Part shown: positions 1 through 7,713 of the stretch, one piece after another
Layout of the letters: every line of letters begins with the position of its first letter
How positions within the stretch are numbered: the stretch's first letter is position 1
Notes under the pieces: model-generated
Seen by the model: the letters and a program-made list of their open reading frames with translations, nothing else
Database searches by the model: none
What the model was told of the DNA's origin: nothing
Program-made: the position numbers and the translations under genes
Assembly: GCA_036502005.1 (NCBI GenBank)
Contig: DASXZH010000002.1
Location: 1-64,000, forward strand
DNA: 64,000 nucleotides
Reading direction: 5' to 3'
DNA from: DASXZH01 sp036502005
Lineage (GTDB): Bacteria; Armatimonadota; Fimbriimonadia; Fimbriimonadales; Fimbriimonadaceae

Positions 1-774
1 ACCACCGCTGAACTTCTTGCCGTTTTAATGCAAAGCAAGACTCATCAAGACCTTCAACCCAAACTCACCAGATGGTTAGTTTCTGGCGAAGATCAAAGCT
101 GGCTCTCTACGGAAGATATCACATCCAGCGCGATGGCGTTAAACGCTTATGACGCCGCCCATCCTTCTCCGGAGCATGTTGGTGAGGCCACCCTTCGGGT
201 GGGCGGGCAAACCATCCAAACGGGGCACGCGAAGATCGAGGATCAACTGATCGCCCAGATCCCTAACCATTTGCTTAGCGGTGGTAGCAACACGGTTGAA
301 ATTGATCGACAGGGCGCTGGCGAGGCCTTCTATCAAATCGACTCCCGAGTTGTTCTGCCTCTAAAGAACGAGTCCGACGAGGGCATACGGGTGGTCCGAA
401 AATACGAAGTCCAAAACTCGGCAGGCATGTGGGAAGAACTCCATCGAGATGTGAAGGCGGGCGAATCCGTGCGAAGCACGGTTCTGATTTGGGGGGATGA
501 AGTCCCTGATGTTGTGAAGTTAACGGATCCTTTGCCTGCCGGGTTTGATTTTGTCGACGAGGACGACTCCGGCGCGAATGCCCAAACAGATGTTCGCGAT
601 GCGGCCGTCATCCACTACGTTCAAACCGGAGGCGCGCCGGTGTTCTTCCGCTTCTACATGCGGGCGGAATCAGATGGCAAACTCGCTGCTTTGCCCGCTA
701 CCGCGGAAGTGTTGCGTGTCCCTTCCAAGCGGGGGCAGACTGCTGAAGACCAGATCACGGTGGTCAAGCCGTGA
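1..774 (+). CDS. Alpha-2-macroglobulin-like protein, C-terminal part (5' end outside window)
   Basis: The frame is open from base 1, nine codons before the first ATG at 28, so this is the 3' end of a longer gene. The visible part has the W-L-S-T-x-x-x-T-x-x-A-x-x-A-L-x-A-Y type helix typical of the thioester/complement-like domain of bacterial alpha-2-macroglobulins (about residues 30-55 here), followed by a beta-rich receptor-binding-like domain with V-x-L-x-D-P-L-P-A-G-F. Family members are large periplasmic protease traps. It overlaps the next gene by four bases (ATGA), so the two are probably co-translated. Bacterial A2M genes often neighbour a penicillin-binding protein gene; here the downstream partner is a redoxin-deacetylase fusion instead. 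The family assignment rests on the last quarter of the protein only. Confidence 0.7.
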   Translation, partial: TTAELLAVLMQSKTHQDLQPKLTRWLVSGEDQSWLSTEDITSSAMALNAYDAAHPSPEHVGEATLRVGGQTIQTGHAKIEDQLIAQIPNHLLSGGSNTVEIDRQGAGEAFYQIDSRVVLPLKNESDEGIRVVRKYEVQNSAGMWEELHRDVKAGESVRSTVLIWGDEVPDVVKLTDPLPAGFDFVDEDDSGANAQTDVRDAAVIHYVQTGGAPVFFRFYMRAESDGKLAALPATAEVLRVPSKRGQTAEDQITVVKP

Positions 775-1883
775 AGTGGTTAATCCTCTTATTGGCAATG
801 GCTGGAGCCCAGACGGGAGCGCGGCGCGCCCCCGCCGCCGGCGATACCCTTGCCCCGTTCCAAATCCAGACTCTGAATGGAAGCCCTTTTCAATGGAGGC
901 CTGGCAAGGTAACCCTTGTTACATTCTGCGCGTATTGGTGCGATACTTGGAAAGAACATCTGAAGCGGCTAGCCAAAACCAACCAAATGGTGAACGGCTT
1001 GAAGGTTGATTTGTTAGCCGTTTCAGTGGATGGAAGATGGGCCGAGTTGGGGGCAAACTCCGGGTTGGCCCTAACGAGACTTAAGGATAACGGCGGCTTT
1101 TGGTCACACGCGATCGGGATCGATAGCGTGCCTTTTACAATGGTCGTAGATTCGGCCGGCAATATAAGGTGGACTCAGCGTGGCGTCGGCCGCTCCGATG
1201 AAATGGCGGCCCAAATCAGGTCCGCCCTGGAGTCGCGAACGGCAGGCACTATTTATCTCACCTTCGACGATTTCCCCAAACCCTATTCTTTCGAACTGCT
1301 GGACCTGTTGAGAGCCCAGCACGTACCGGCCACATTTTTCTGTGTGTGCGACCGGGCAGCGGAAAACGCTGCTCTCCTGAAGAAAGCCGTCGAGGAAGGC
1401 AATGCCCTGGAAATCCACGCATGGAACCACGACGAAAAGAATCCGCCCGTTGCTCAATGCGCAGCTGCGCTTCTGGAAGCCAGCGGCGAAGAACCTACGC
1501 TTTACAGGGCGCCCGGAACGGAAACTGTTAGGCGTCTAAATGGCCAAGCCTTAGGCGGACGCGTGGTGGACCCTTACGATTACAAGCGCCCTGGCAAGCG
1601 CGAACTCATGAGGCGTGTACTTTCCTTACTGTGCCCGGGCTGTATTATTCAGCTCCACGCAGGCGTGATCGAGACGATGGATGCCCTGCCCGATATCATC
1701 GCCGCCGCCCGAAAGCAGGGCTATGAATTTGCATTGTTGAAATCAGCTAAGCCGCAAAAACCTGGAACCTACATTGGCGCACACAATAGCCAAAAACTTA
1801 CTGTTGGCCTTCTGATTTTTTCCGAGATCGCTTTGGATCGTTGGCTGGCGGGGCTGCCCCTTGAATCTTCGGTTTGGGTGTAG
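771..1883 (+). CDS. Secreted redoxin (TlpA/AhpC-like) fused to NodB polysaccharide deacetylase
   Basis: A signal peptide (about residues 1-20) leads into a thioredoxin-fold domain (about 25-155) whose active-site segment reads F-C-A-Y-W-C-D-T-W. The first cysteine of the usual CxxC is present, but the second is Trp, so this is not a classical thiol-disulfide exchanger. A NodB domain follows (about 160-325), with Y-L-T-F-D-D, H-A-W-N-H (the H-x3-H metal pair), R-A-P-G and Q-L-H-A-G, so the deacetylase metal site looks complete. The start ATG overlaps the upstream stop by four bases. The last 30 residues resemble neither domain and lie over the 3' end of the convergent gene (86-base overlap), so the true stop may be earlier if an indel is present. 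The likely substrate is an acetylated cell-wall or exopolysaccharide sugar; this is inference. Confidence 0.75.
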   Translation: MKWLILLLAMAGAQTGARRAPAAGDTLAPFQIQTLNGSPFQWRPGKVTLVTFCAYWCDTWKEHLKRLAKTNQMVNGLKVDLLAVSVDGRWAELGANSGLALTRLKDNGGFWSHAIGIDSVPFTMVVDSAGNIRWTQRGVGRSDEMAAQIRSALESRTAGTIYLTFDDFPKPYSFELLDLLRAQHVPATFFCVCDRAAENAALLKKAVEEGNALEIHAWNHDEKNPPVAQCAAALLEASGEEPTLYRAPGTETVRRLNGQALGGRVVDPYDYKRPGKRELMRRVLSLLCPGCIIQLHAGVIETMDALPDIIAAARKQGYEFALLKSAKPQKPGTYIGAHNSQKLTVGLLIFSEIALDRWLAGLPLESSVWV

Positions 1884-2286
1884 GTTTAGGTTTGGTTGCT
1901 GCTTTGGCGGTCGGCTTAGACGTGGTCTTTGGCGCTCTGGTCTTTTGGGCCTCTACTTCAACATGGCCATGAGGCGATGCAGTCTCCGTTTCCGGTGCTT
2001 TTTCTTCTTTTGCCATGGTTTGTTTTACGCCGTTTGTAGCATCGTGTGGCCGCTTTGCCGAGGTGCTGGTTACGGTAGATCTTGTAGTGCCGTTTGCTTG
2101 CCGCTCTCGGTCATAACGGTCAACCTCGTCGACTGTCTTTTGAACCCGCGTCCCGGCGTTTTCGAGCTGCCTTCCAAACCATTTAACCGCTTTGGGAAAC
2201 TTCTTGATGGCAATGGGCACCATCGCGACGGCAAGAACAATAAGCCCCGCCCTTCCTGGCGGGATTACGCCACCACCCCTTCTCAT
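1798..2286 (-). CDS. Small membrane-anchored Lys/Pro/Ala-rich protein
   Basis: I do not recognise a family. One hydrophobic segment (G-L-I-V-L-A-V-A-M-V-P-I-A-I) lies near the N-terminus, then an amphipathic helix, then a long low-complexity tail rich in Lys, Thr, Pro and Ala. The start at 2286 is chosen because AAAGGTG sits six bases upstream; the open frame itself extends 20 codons further. The short membrane helix plus amphipathic helix is reminiscent of TatA, but the TatA hinge is not evident and the tail is much longer than in TatA. It is convergent with the redoxin-deacetylase gene and overlaps its 3' end. Confidence 0.5.
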   Translation of the reverse strand: MRRGGGVIPPGRAGLIVLAVAMVPIAIKKFPKAVKWFGRQLENAGTRVQKTVDEVDRYDRERQANGTTRSTVTSTSAKRPHDATNGVKQTMAKEEKAPETETASPHGHVEVEAQKTRAPKTTSKPTAKAATKPKPTPKPKIQGAAPPANDPKRSRKKSEGQQ

Positions 2287-2384
2287 TTCGTCACCTTTGC
2301 AAGCATTGTGAAATGAGTGACTGATTTTGGCGGGGCAGGGTTTCAAATAGAAGCGAGCGCTGGGTCTATTGGGCCTAAGTCTTG

Positions 2385-2390
2385 TAAAAT
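2385..2390 (+). promoter_or_regulatory. -10-like TAAAAT, 5 nt before TTG start
   Basis: TAAAAT ends five bases before the TTG at 2396. No Shine-Dalgarno sequence is visible. The hexamer supports the TTG as the start of a leaderless message rather than the ATG at 2408. Confidence 0.4.
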
Positions 2391-2395
2391 GAGCT

Positions 2396-3463
2396 TTGCG
2401 GATAAAAATGCTTCAACTCATCCCATTTCTGTTTATCGCTTCTTGTAACTCCACTGTTCGCCCTTCCCAGGCGAAAGCTAGCGAGGTTATGCTTGTCGAG
2501 AACTCTCAGGATCCGATCAGTATCGACATCGGTGACACCTATCAAGACCGCAGAACGCTCCCCGCCGATAACGTTGTAAGAATCAACGTGACACAGGAAG
2601 AGGAGATCAGCTACGACGACTTTAAAACGACCATATTAACGCCTATAAGAGACATGTTGACGAACATGCCGAACATCAAATACATCGTTCTGACGAAGGG
2701 CATACCGATCCGCCTTTCCGACAAGAACGGGTTCAGCGTGGATGGCCAAATCGCGTGCGCGCTCATGAAAGATGCCGACTTGGACAAGGCAAACGAGAAT
2801 GCAGAAGTGGGGTTGCCGAACCCCTATTACAAACAGGACGCCCACTTCACGGTGAAAAAATACGGCTTCTATCTGGTCACACGAATCGATGGCTACACAG
2901 AAGAAGATGCCGACCACTTGATTGATAATGCGGTTAACGCGAAACCGGTAAAGGGCCCATTCTTCTTCGATGCAAAACCCGGCCACTTTAAAGGCGGCTA
3001 TGAAGAGCTCAACTCCAGCCTGTTCCGCGCAACAGACCTGCTTAAGGCCAAAGGCCTGAGTTCAAGAACAGATTCGGCGGGCGAGTTCGTTGCCCCAACC
3101 GCGCCCCTTGCCGGCTATGCAAGTTGGGGCAGCAATGACGAGCATTTCTCTTCCGATGCTTATCACGCTCTCAAATTCTTGCCGGGAGCGCTCGCGGAAA
3201 CCTTTGTCTCGACCAGCGCGCGCTCCTTCCTGCCCACAGAAACGGGCCAGAGCATGATCGCGGACTTGATTGCTCAGGGCGTGACGGGTGTGAAGGGCTA
3301 TGTGAGCGAACCCTATACACAGGCGCTTTGCCGCTGCGATATTCTTTTTGATCGTTACACTTCTGGCTTCAACTTGGCGGAAAGCTTTTATATGGCTTCG
3401 CCGATGATCAAGTGGAAAGACGTGGTGATCGGGGATCCGCTTTGTAATCCGTACGCGAAGTGA
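2396..3463 (+). CDS. TIGR03790-family lipoprotein
   Basis: The N-terminus is a lipoprotein signal ending L-F-I-A-S-C-N, so the mature protein should be lipid-anchored at Cys17. The rest matches the TIGR03790 family: an early motif for choosing between time-ordered entries (N-S-Q-D-P-I-S-I), V-L-T-K-G-I-P-I-R, L-V-T-R-I-D-G, A-S-W-G-S-N and K-G-Y-V-S-E-P-Y. The family is common in planctomycetes, verrucomicrobia and armatimonads and has no proven function. The TTG start gives the full lipobox signal; ATG at 2408 would still leave most of it. The TGA stop is itself part of a heptamer array that follows the gene. Confidence 0.75.
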   Translation: MRIKMLQLIPFLFIASCNSTVRPSQAKASEVMLVENSQDPISIDIGDTYQDRRTLPADNVVRINVTQEEEISYDDFKTTILTPIRDMLTNMPNIKYIVLTKGIPIRLSDKNGFSVDGQIACALMKDADLDKANENAEVGLPNPYYKQDAHFTVKKYGFYLVTRIDGYTEEDADHLIDNAVNAKPVKGPFFFDAKPGHFKGGYEELNSSLFRATDLLKAKGLSSRTDSAGEFVAPTAPLAGYASWGSNDEHFSSDAYHALKFLPGALAETFVSTSARSFLPTETGQSMIADLIAQGVTGVKGYVSEPYTQALCRCDILFDRYTSGFNLAESFYMASPMIKWKDVVIGDPLCNPYAK

Positions 3464-3480
3464 CGGGTGACGAGCGATGG
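3460..3480 (+). repeat. Heptamer array (GTGACGG, GTGACGA, GCGATGG)
   Basis: Three consecutive 7-base units begin inside the last codon of the TIGR03790 gene, and the first unit supplies its stop codon. The same GTGACRR unit is used at 40970-40990. Confidence 0.6.
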
Positions 3481-3588
3481 TCGGTTAACGCGTGTCATGT
3501 TTTGGGCGCTTCGGCCCGACCTCTCGCTCCAGCGCCGTTCGAGTCCCTCCGCATGAAATTCCCTTAAAACCGGGGCAGGAATAAACCG

Positions 3589-3746
3589 CTTTCGAGTGCG
3601 ACAGCTTGTCCCGATTTACCGGGAATTTCTCGCCTCTTTGCGCATGCGACTTGTCACCGAGTAAGGCTCTAGCTACCTTGGCACAGAGAATTGATCTATA
3701 ACCTTTTAAGTTCAAAAAAGTGGTGACAAGTCACCGCACTCGAAAG
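3589..3746. repeat. Nested inverted-repeat element, 158 bp
   Basis: Outer arms CTTTCGAGTGCG (3589-3600) and CGCACTCGAAAG (3735-3746) are perfect reverse complements. A second perfect pair, GACTTGTCACC (3648-3658) and GGTGACAAGTC (3722-3732), lies inside. The element ends four bases before the CHAT gene stop and could fold in its 3' UTR. Its outer arm contains the GAGTGCG core seen in other intergenic palindromes of the window. No gene is evident in 3464-3750. Confidence 0.65.
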
Positions 3747-3750
3747 GCAG

Positions 3751-6603
3751 TTATCCCGCCAATCTGAGCGACGTCTGGTCCATATCCCCTTTCCCAAAAA
3801 CATCGAACGCCGCCCAAAAATAGGGTTTGCTTCTCACGCTCTTGGATTGAATGAGCGAAACTTCCGCCTGCTGCAGAGCCTCGGCAACGGTTGCCTTAAC
3901 GGCTCCTACAGCCAATAGTTTTTCGTAAAACTTCACCATGAGCACGCTAGTTTCACTGTCGTCAACCTTCCAGCGTGAAGCAATCACAGTCGGGCAGTTG
4001 GCGGCCTGAAAAGACCAAGCCAGGCCCTGAATACCGTCGCCGCCATCGTATTCGCTCACCGCCGTTTCGCAGGCGGAAAGCACAATCAACCCAGCTTTCA
4101 TCGGCAGCCACATGATCTCGCTACCGGACAAAACCGCATCGTTCTGGCTCTGCTTGGAAGAGAGAATGAGCCCGTTGCCCGAACTGTAAAAGGAGTTCAT
4201 GTAACCATCGCAGGCAAAATGCACGATGGCGAAATTGGGCATTAGTTTTTTTGTGGCCGAAGCGCTTGCTTCGCTGCCCGAAAGCAAGTCCACTTGCTTC
4301 ATCTTACGGTCTTCAAAGAGTGTCTCAATGGCTTTGCCCTCTTGATCGGCGGCGGGCAAGTTGCCGTTTGGATCGGCAATGCAGAGAAAGGTCTTCTGGG
4401 GTGGGTCGGTTGTATCACCAACCGTCAGCAACGAAAGCGACTCCGTGTAAGAGATCACGTAATCCTGCGCAAAACGTTGACCCTTGCCATCCAAAAGCGC
4501 GCTAAAGGGAATCGTGGCAATCGCCCCTTCCGCGACAATGACCACCTTTTTGTAATCATGGTCCAAAACCTTCGCCAATTCCAATGGGCCGATTAGATCT
4601 TTGTATAGCGATTTAGCTTCCTGCAGCTCCGCATCCGATGCCGCTGTCTCCGGCGCACGGCCATCCGACTTAATGTTTTCGATCCAAGTCGTGGCCCGGT
4701 CGATCCAACCTTGTTCCCCGATCGGTAGTTCAAAAGACTGGACCCCAATAGCTTGCGAAGTGGCAATCAGCATGGACCGGTCCTCATCCACCAAAGAATA
4801 AGACAGATACAGCGTATCCGGGTGCTCGCGAACCAGCTTTCTGCGGGCGATGGCCGACCAAACGACTTGGGACTGAACGACCTCCAGATGCGCATCATCG
4901 TGGTTCTTGAAGATCTGGTCCATCAGATGCTGCTTGGTCTGTTCTTCGTCTCCAGCTTGGGTTTGGAGCTTACTAACCGCAGCATGGTGGACAGCAAAGT
5001 TGTCCTTCTGGTCGGCTTCGGCCGTATGCAAGCGATAATAAGCCAGGTTGAGCTTCGTTTGCTCATCGGAGAGTTGCTTCTGTTCACCGGCCGTGAACAG
5101 ATTTGTGAAGTTGGACACGTTCGCCACCTGCTGACGCTGCAGCCCACGGCCACGTCCGCGCTCACTGTAGGCGAGGGCGGCTTCATTGCAACTCTCTGCG
5201 CGGGCCGGGTCTTGCTGAGCTTGCAAGTGTTCAACCCAAGCCAAGTGCCCATAAGGGTGGGGCACGGTTTGCTGGTAATAACCGGTGTCGGCGGGGTCTG
5301 TGACTTGGTCGATCACTTCCTCGAACCGCTTCAGCAGGTCGTCGCCGTTCCTAATCGCCTCTGGAAACTGTTTTGCCCCAATTAGCGCCCGCACGTAAAG
5401 GGCGCTGGCGATGATGGAATCCTTGCTGCGATCGCCCCACAGTTTGAACCAATCATTGAGTTCTTTCATGTCCTGAAGCACTGAGGGCGCGAGGGTTTCG
5501 TTTTCGGGCGTCAGGTAAATCATGGCAAGGCAATGGCAGCCCACCGCCATTTTGCTTATGTATTCTTCATGTAGAGCTGCTGGAAGTGCCTTGTCTATGG
5601 CTTCCATTTTTTCGGCAGTGTCCTTCGCGCCCTTATAATCGGTTTGCCGCCATTGCAGATAACATTTGGCGATGAGTAAGCGAAGTTCCAGCGAGTGGTT
5701 ACCGGTTAGGGTGGCAAGCTGCAAGAAGTAATTGATTTTTTTAGTGGCCTCATTGAACTTGCGTTCGTTGGCTTGGATTAGAACAAGGCCCATTGCCGAC
5801 TGCTCTAAGGTTGTGAGGTCACCATATTGTAAAGCGAGGGTAACTGCCGCCGAGTGGTGCTCCTCCGCCGGCGCTAAATCGCCCAGATAATGTGAAGCCC
5901 GGCCAAGGCTGGACTCAGCCCGAGCGCGGTATTTCTTTTCATAATCCGGATTATTTTCCTTGGCTAAGATGCTAAGAATATCGCTGCCGAGCAGCTTCGT
6001 CGTTCTGTAATCCCCAATGGGAGTGCAAACCTCGGAATGCAGGTCTTCGCATTCCAACAAAACCCTATCGTTGCTCGCCTGGCGGGCCAGGTCTTCGCCC
6101 TTTTGCAGATCGTCGACCGCTTCCGGAATAAGGGCGATATCTTGCTTGTAGATCAGCGCCCGCTGGAAATAGGAATCGCCGAGGTCAGCCTTGGCGCCTG
6201 TGATGGGTTCAAGGGCTTGAATAAAGGCGGTCGCAAAGCCGATTCGCGTTTTGTCATCCAACGCTGCGCTCGTGGCTAGTTCTGTATCATCGAGCACTTT
6301 TGATCCCGCGTCCGGGATTGTAAGAGCATCCAAATGGGTTGCAAGACGGTTAAAGTGCAAAGCCAACCCCTCTTGGCTCTTAGTAGCGTCCAACGCTTCC
6401 ACCCAAATGAAGTCCAATTCCGCTTGTTGGGCCGGAGTTAAGGATGCGTAGCCGGGATTTAGCTTGGCGACTGTCACCAGAGAGGCCGTAGGGTTATCCA
6501 GCTTCAGGGCTGCCGTTAACTGGGAGTCAACCGAATCTTGGGCCAGAGCCAAGGATGAGACAAAGCTCAGGGCCAAGGCGACGCACTTTAGATTCCTCTT
6601 CAT
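3751..6603 (-). CDS. Secreted TPR-CHAT protein with altered catalytic histidine
   Basis: A signal peptide (M-K-R-N-L-K-C to A-L-A-Q) is followed by about 550 residues of TPR-like helices and a C-terminal CHAT (caspase HetF-associated) peptidase-like domain (about the last 300 residues). The Cys motif L-S-A-C-E-T-A is intact. The usual H-F-A-T-H-G motif reads H-F-A-C-D-G, so the residue normally aligned with the catalytic His is Asp. The start at 6603 is preferred over the TTG at 6642 because that TTG lies within a good -35 box (TTGACC) followed after 17 bases by TAGGGT. The gene is divergent from a FecR-like gene; CHAT-TPR and FecR-domain proteins often occur together. A signal peptide implies export, unlike cytoplasmic defence CHAT proteases. 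Function is unknown. Confidence 0.8.
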   Translation of the reverse strand: MKRNLKCVALALSFVSSLALAQDSVDSQLTAALKLDNPTASLVTVAKLNPGYASLTPAQQAELDFIWVEALDATKSQEGLALHFNRLATHLDALTIPDAGSKVLDDTELATSAALDDKTRIGFATAFIQALEPITGAKADLGDSYFQRALIYKQDIALIPEAVDDLQKGEDLARQASNDRVLLECEDLHSEVCTPIGDYRTTKLLGSDILSILAKENNPDYEKKYRARAESSLGRASHYLGDLAPAEEHHSAAVTLALQYGDLTTLEQSAMGLVLIQANERKFNEATKKINYFLQLATLTGNHSLELRLLIAKCYLQWRQTDYKGAKDTAEKMEAIDKALPAALHEEYISKMAVGCHCLAMIYLTPENETLAPSVLQDMKELNDWFKLWGDRSKDSIIASALYVRALIGAKQFPEAIRNGDDLLKRFEEVIDQVTDPADTGYYQQTVPHPYGHLAWVEHLQAQQDPARAESCNEAALAYSERGRGRGLQRQQVANVSNFTNLFTAGEQKQLSDEQTKLNLAYYRLHTAEADQKDNFAVHHAAVSKLQTQAGDEEQTKQHLMDQIFKNHDDAHLEVVQSQVVWSAIARRKLVREHPDTLYLSYSLVDEDRSMLIATSQAIGVQSFELPIGEQGWIDRATTWIENIKSDGRAPETAASDAELQEAKSLYKDLIGPLELAKVLDHDYKKVVIVAEGAIATIPFSALLDGKGQRFAQDYVISYTESLSLLTVGDTTDPPQKTFLCIADPNGNLPAADQEGKAIETLFEDRKMKQVDLLSGSEASASATKKLMPNFAIVHFACDGYMNSFYSSGNGLILSSKQSQNDAVLSGSEIMWLPMKAGLIVLSACETAVSEYDGGDGIQGLAWSFQAANCPTVIASRWKVDDSETSVLMVKFYEKLLAVGAVKATVAEALQQAEVSLIQSKSVRSKPYFWAAFDVFGKGDMDQTSLRLAG

Positions 6604-6613
6604 ATCCAAATTA

Positions 6614-6642
6614 ACCCTATAGGATTTGTTATACTTGGTCAA
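6614..6642 (-). promoter_or_regulatory. Putative sigma-70 promoter of the CHAT gene
   Basis: On the minus strand TTGACC (6642-6637) and TAGGGT (6619-6614) are separated by exactly 17 bases. The predicted transcript would start about three bases before ATG 6603. Confidence 0.5.
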
Positions 6643-6725
6643 GGAGAGGCGCGGATGCCTTTAGCTCCGTAAATCCGCAAGAACGTCCTTTTTTGCGTCC
6701 TTTCTGATACCGCTCCAGACGAAAA

Positions 6726-7589
6726 ATGAATCTGTTGCTTTCTCTAGTCGGATTTACTCTGTTGGCCCCCATTCAAGCGTCGACGAGGCCCTTTGTCGGA
6801 TATATCGATAAGATCAATGGCAACGCGGTCTTTTTGACGCCCGCCGATACAAAGGCTGCAATTCTCCTGAAGAGGACAGATGAAAAGCGTTTGCTACGGG
6901 ATCAAGACGTGATCCGCTGCGGCCCGGAATCTGCGGCTATCGTGTTTGTGTCCGGCAAAAGGATGACCGTAACTTCGGGCAAGTCCCTCAGGGCTGTTGA
7001 GGAAACCCCAAGTGTTGGTACGAAGGGTGAGTGGTTTTCAAATATTAACGAGATTTTCAAAGTCGGAGGGATCCACCGGGCAGGAAATGAAAGGACGCCT
7101 ATTTGGAGCCCGACATCCGATACCTGTGTAATTTCCAGCACGTTTAAGCCGGGCTACGAACCCGGCGATGAATCCGAAGTATCTGTCTTGAGAACTAACG
7201 ATACGCCTGTTTGGACCTACAAGGATAACGGAAAGGCCTTGCCCGATGGCGAGATTGCGAACCTGCGTAAAGAGCTCTTAAAGGTGCAGCAGGAATCTAC
7301 AAGGGTGAGCCTTGTTTTTTCAATTCAATATGCTTCGAGTCAGGCTAAAAGCTCATTTATTCTCCTATCCGGTAAGGAAGAAGCCGTGATTGAGAAGAAA
7401 TTGGCCGATTGCGACAAGATCGCCGACCCGTTTCAGCGCGAATGCGCGCGGGCTGCCGTCTTTGTTGGGGCGTCGTTGGTGAATGATCAAGTGACGGAAC
7501 TGGAAAAGCTTTCCGCGATGTACAGCGAGAGTCAGGATCTTAGAGAGCAAATGCAAGTCGCCGACAAGGCGATTGGAAAGACGCCTTAG
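6726..7589 (+). CDS. Periplasmic protein with FecR-like domain
   Basis: A signal peptide ends near I-Q-A-S. Residues about 20-95 (G-Y-I-D-K-I-N-G-N-A-V-F-L, then L-R-D-Q-D-V-I-R-C-G) look like the FecR-type beta domain found in exported proteins beside CHAT and sigma-factor genes. The remaining 190 residues show an Ig-like strand pattern, then a helical C-terminus, without a motif I can name. It is divergent from the TPR-CHAT gene across about 120 bases, which suggests a shared regulatory region and a shared job. No Shine-Dalgarno sequence or -10 box is obvious before the ATG. Confidence 0.55.
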   Translation: MNLLLSLVGFTLLAPIQASTRPFVGYIDKINGNAVFLTPADTKAAILLKRTDEKRLLRDQDVIRCGPESAAIVFVSGKRMTVTSGKSLRAVEETPSVGTKGEWFSNINEIFKVGGIHRAGNERTPIWSPTSDTCVISSTFKPGYEPGDESEVSVLRTNDTPVWTYKDNGKALPDGEIANLRKELLKVQQESTRVSLVFSIQYASSQAKSSFILLSGKEEAVIEKKLADCDKIADPFQRECARAAVFVGASLVNDQVTELEKLSAMYSESQDLREQMQVADKAIGKTP

Positions 7590-7677
7590 ATTTTAAGCGA
7601 TTAGGACGATATCCAAGAGAAGTCCCTAGCGCGGCCTTCACACTCGGCTTCCGTCCTCCGCCCTTACGACCTTCTCC

Positions 7678-7712
7678 CTATCGACTATCCCCTATCACCT
7701 ATCACCTATCAC
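7678..7712 (-). repeat. Heptamer array, five units (CTATCAC type)
   Basis: Units CTATCGA, CTATCCC and three CTATCAC run without gaps and end one base before the stop codon of the next gene. On the minus strand the unit reads GTGATAG, the same heptamer as the array at 26079. A matching opposite arm is not seen in 7590-7677. Confidence 0.7.
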
Positions 7713-7713
7713 C

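Noticed and set aside
3525..3560. GTTCGAGTCCC resembling the T-arm of a tRNA
   Set aside because: The flanking bases do not form the T stem, and no acceptor, D or anticodon arm is present upstream.
3485..3715. 76-codon minus-strand ORF behind the CHAT gene
   Set aside because: It lies wholly in the nested palindromic element and has no protein features.
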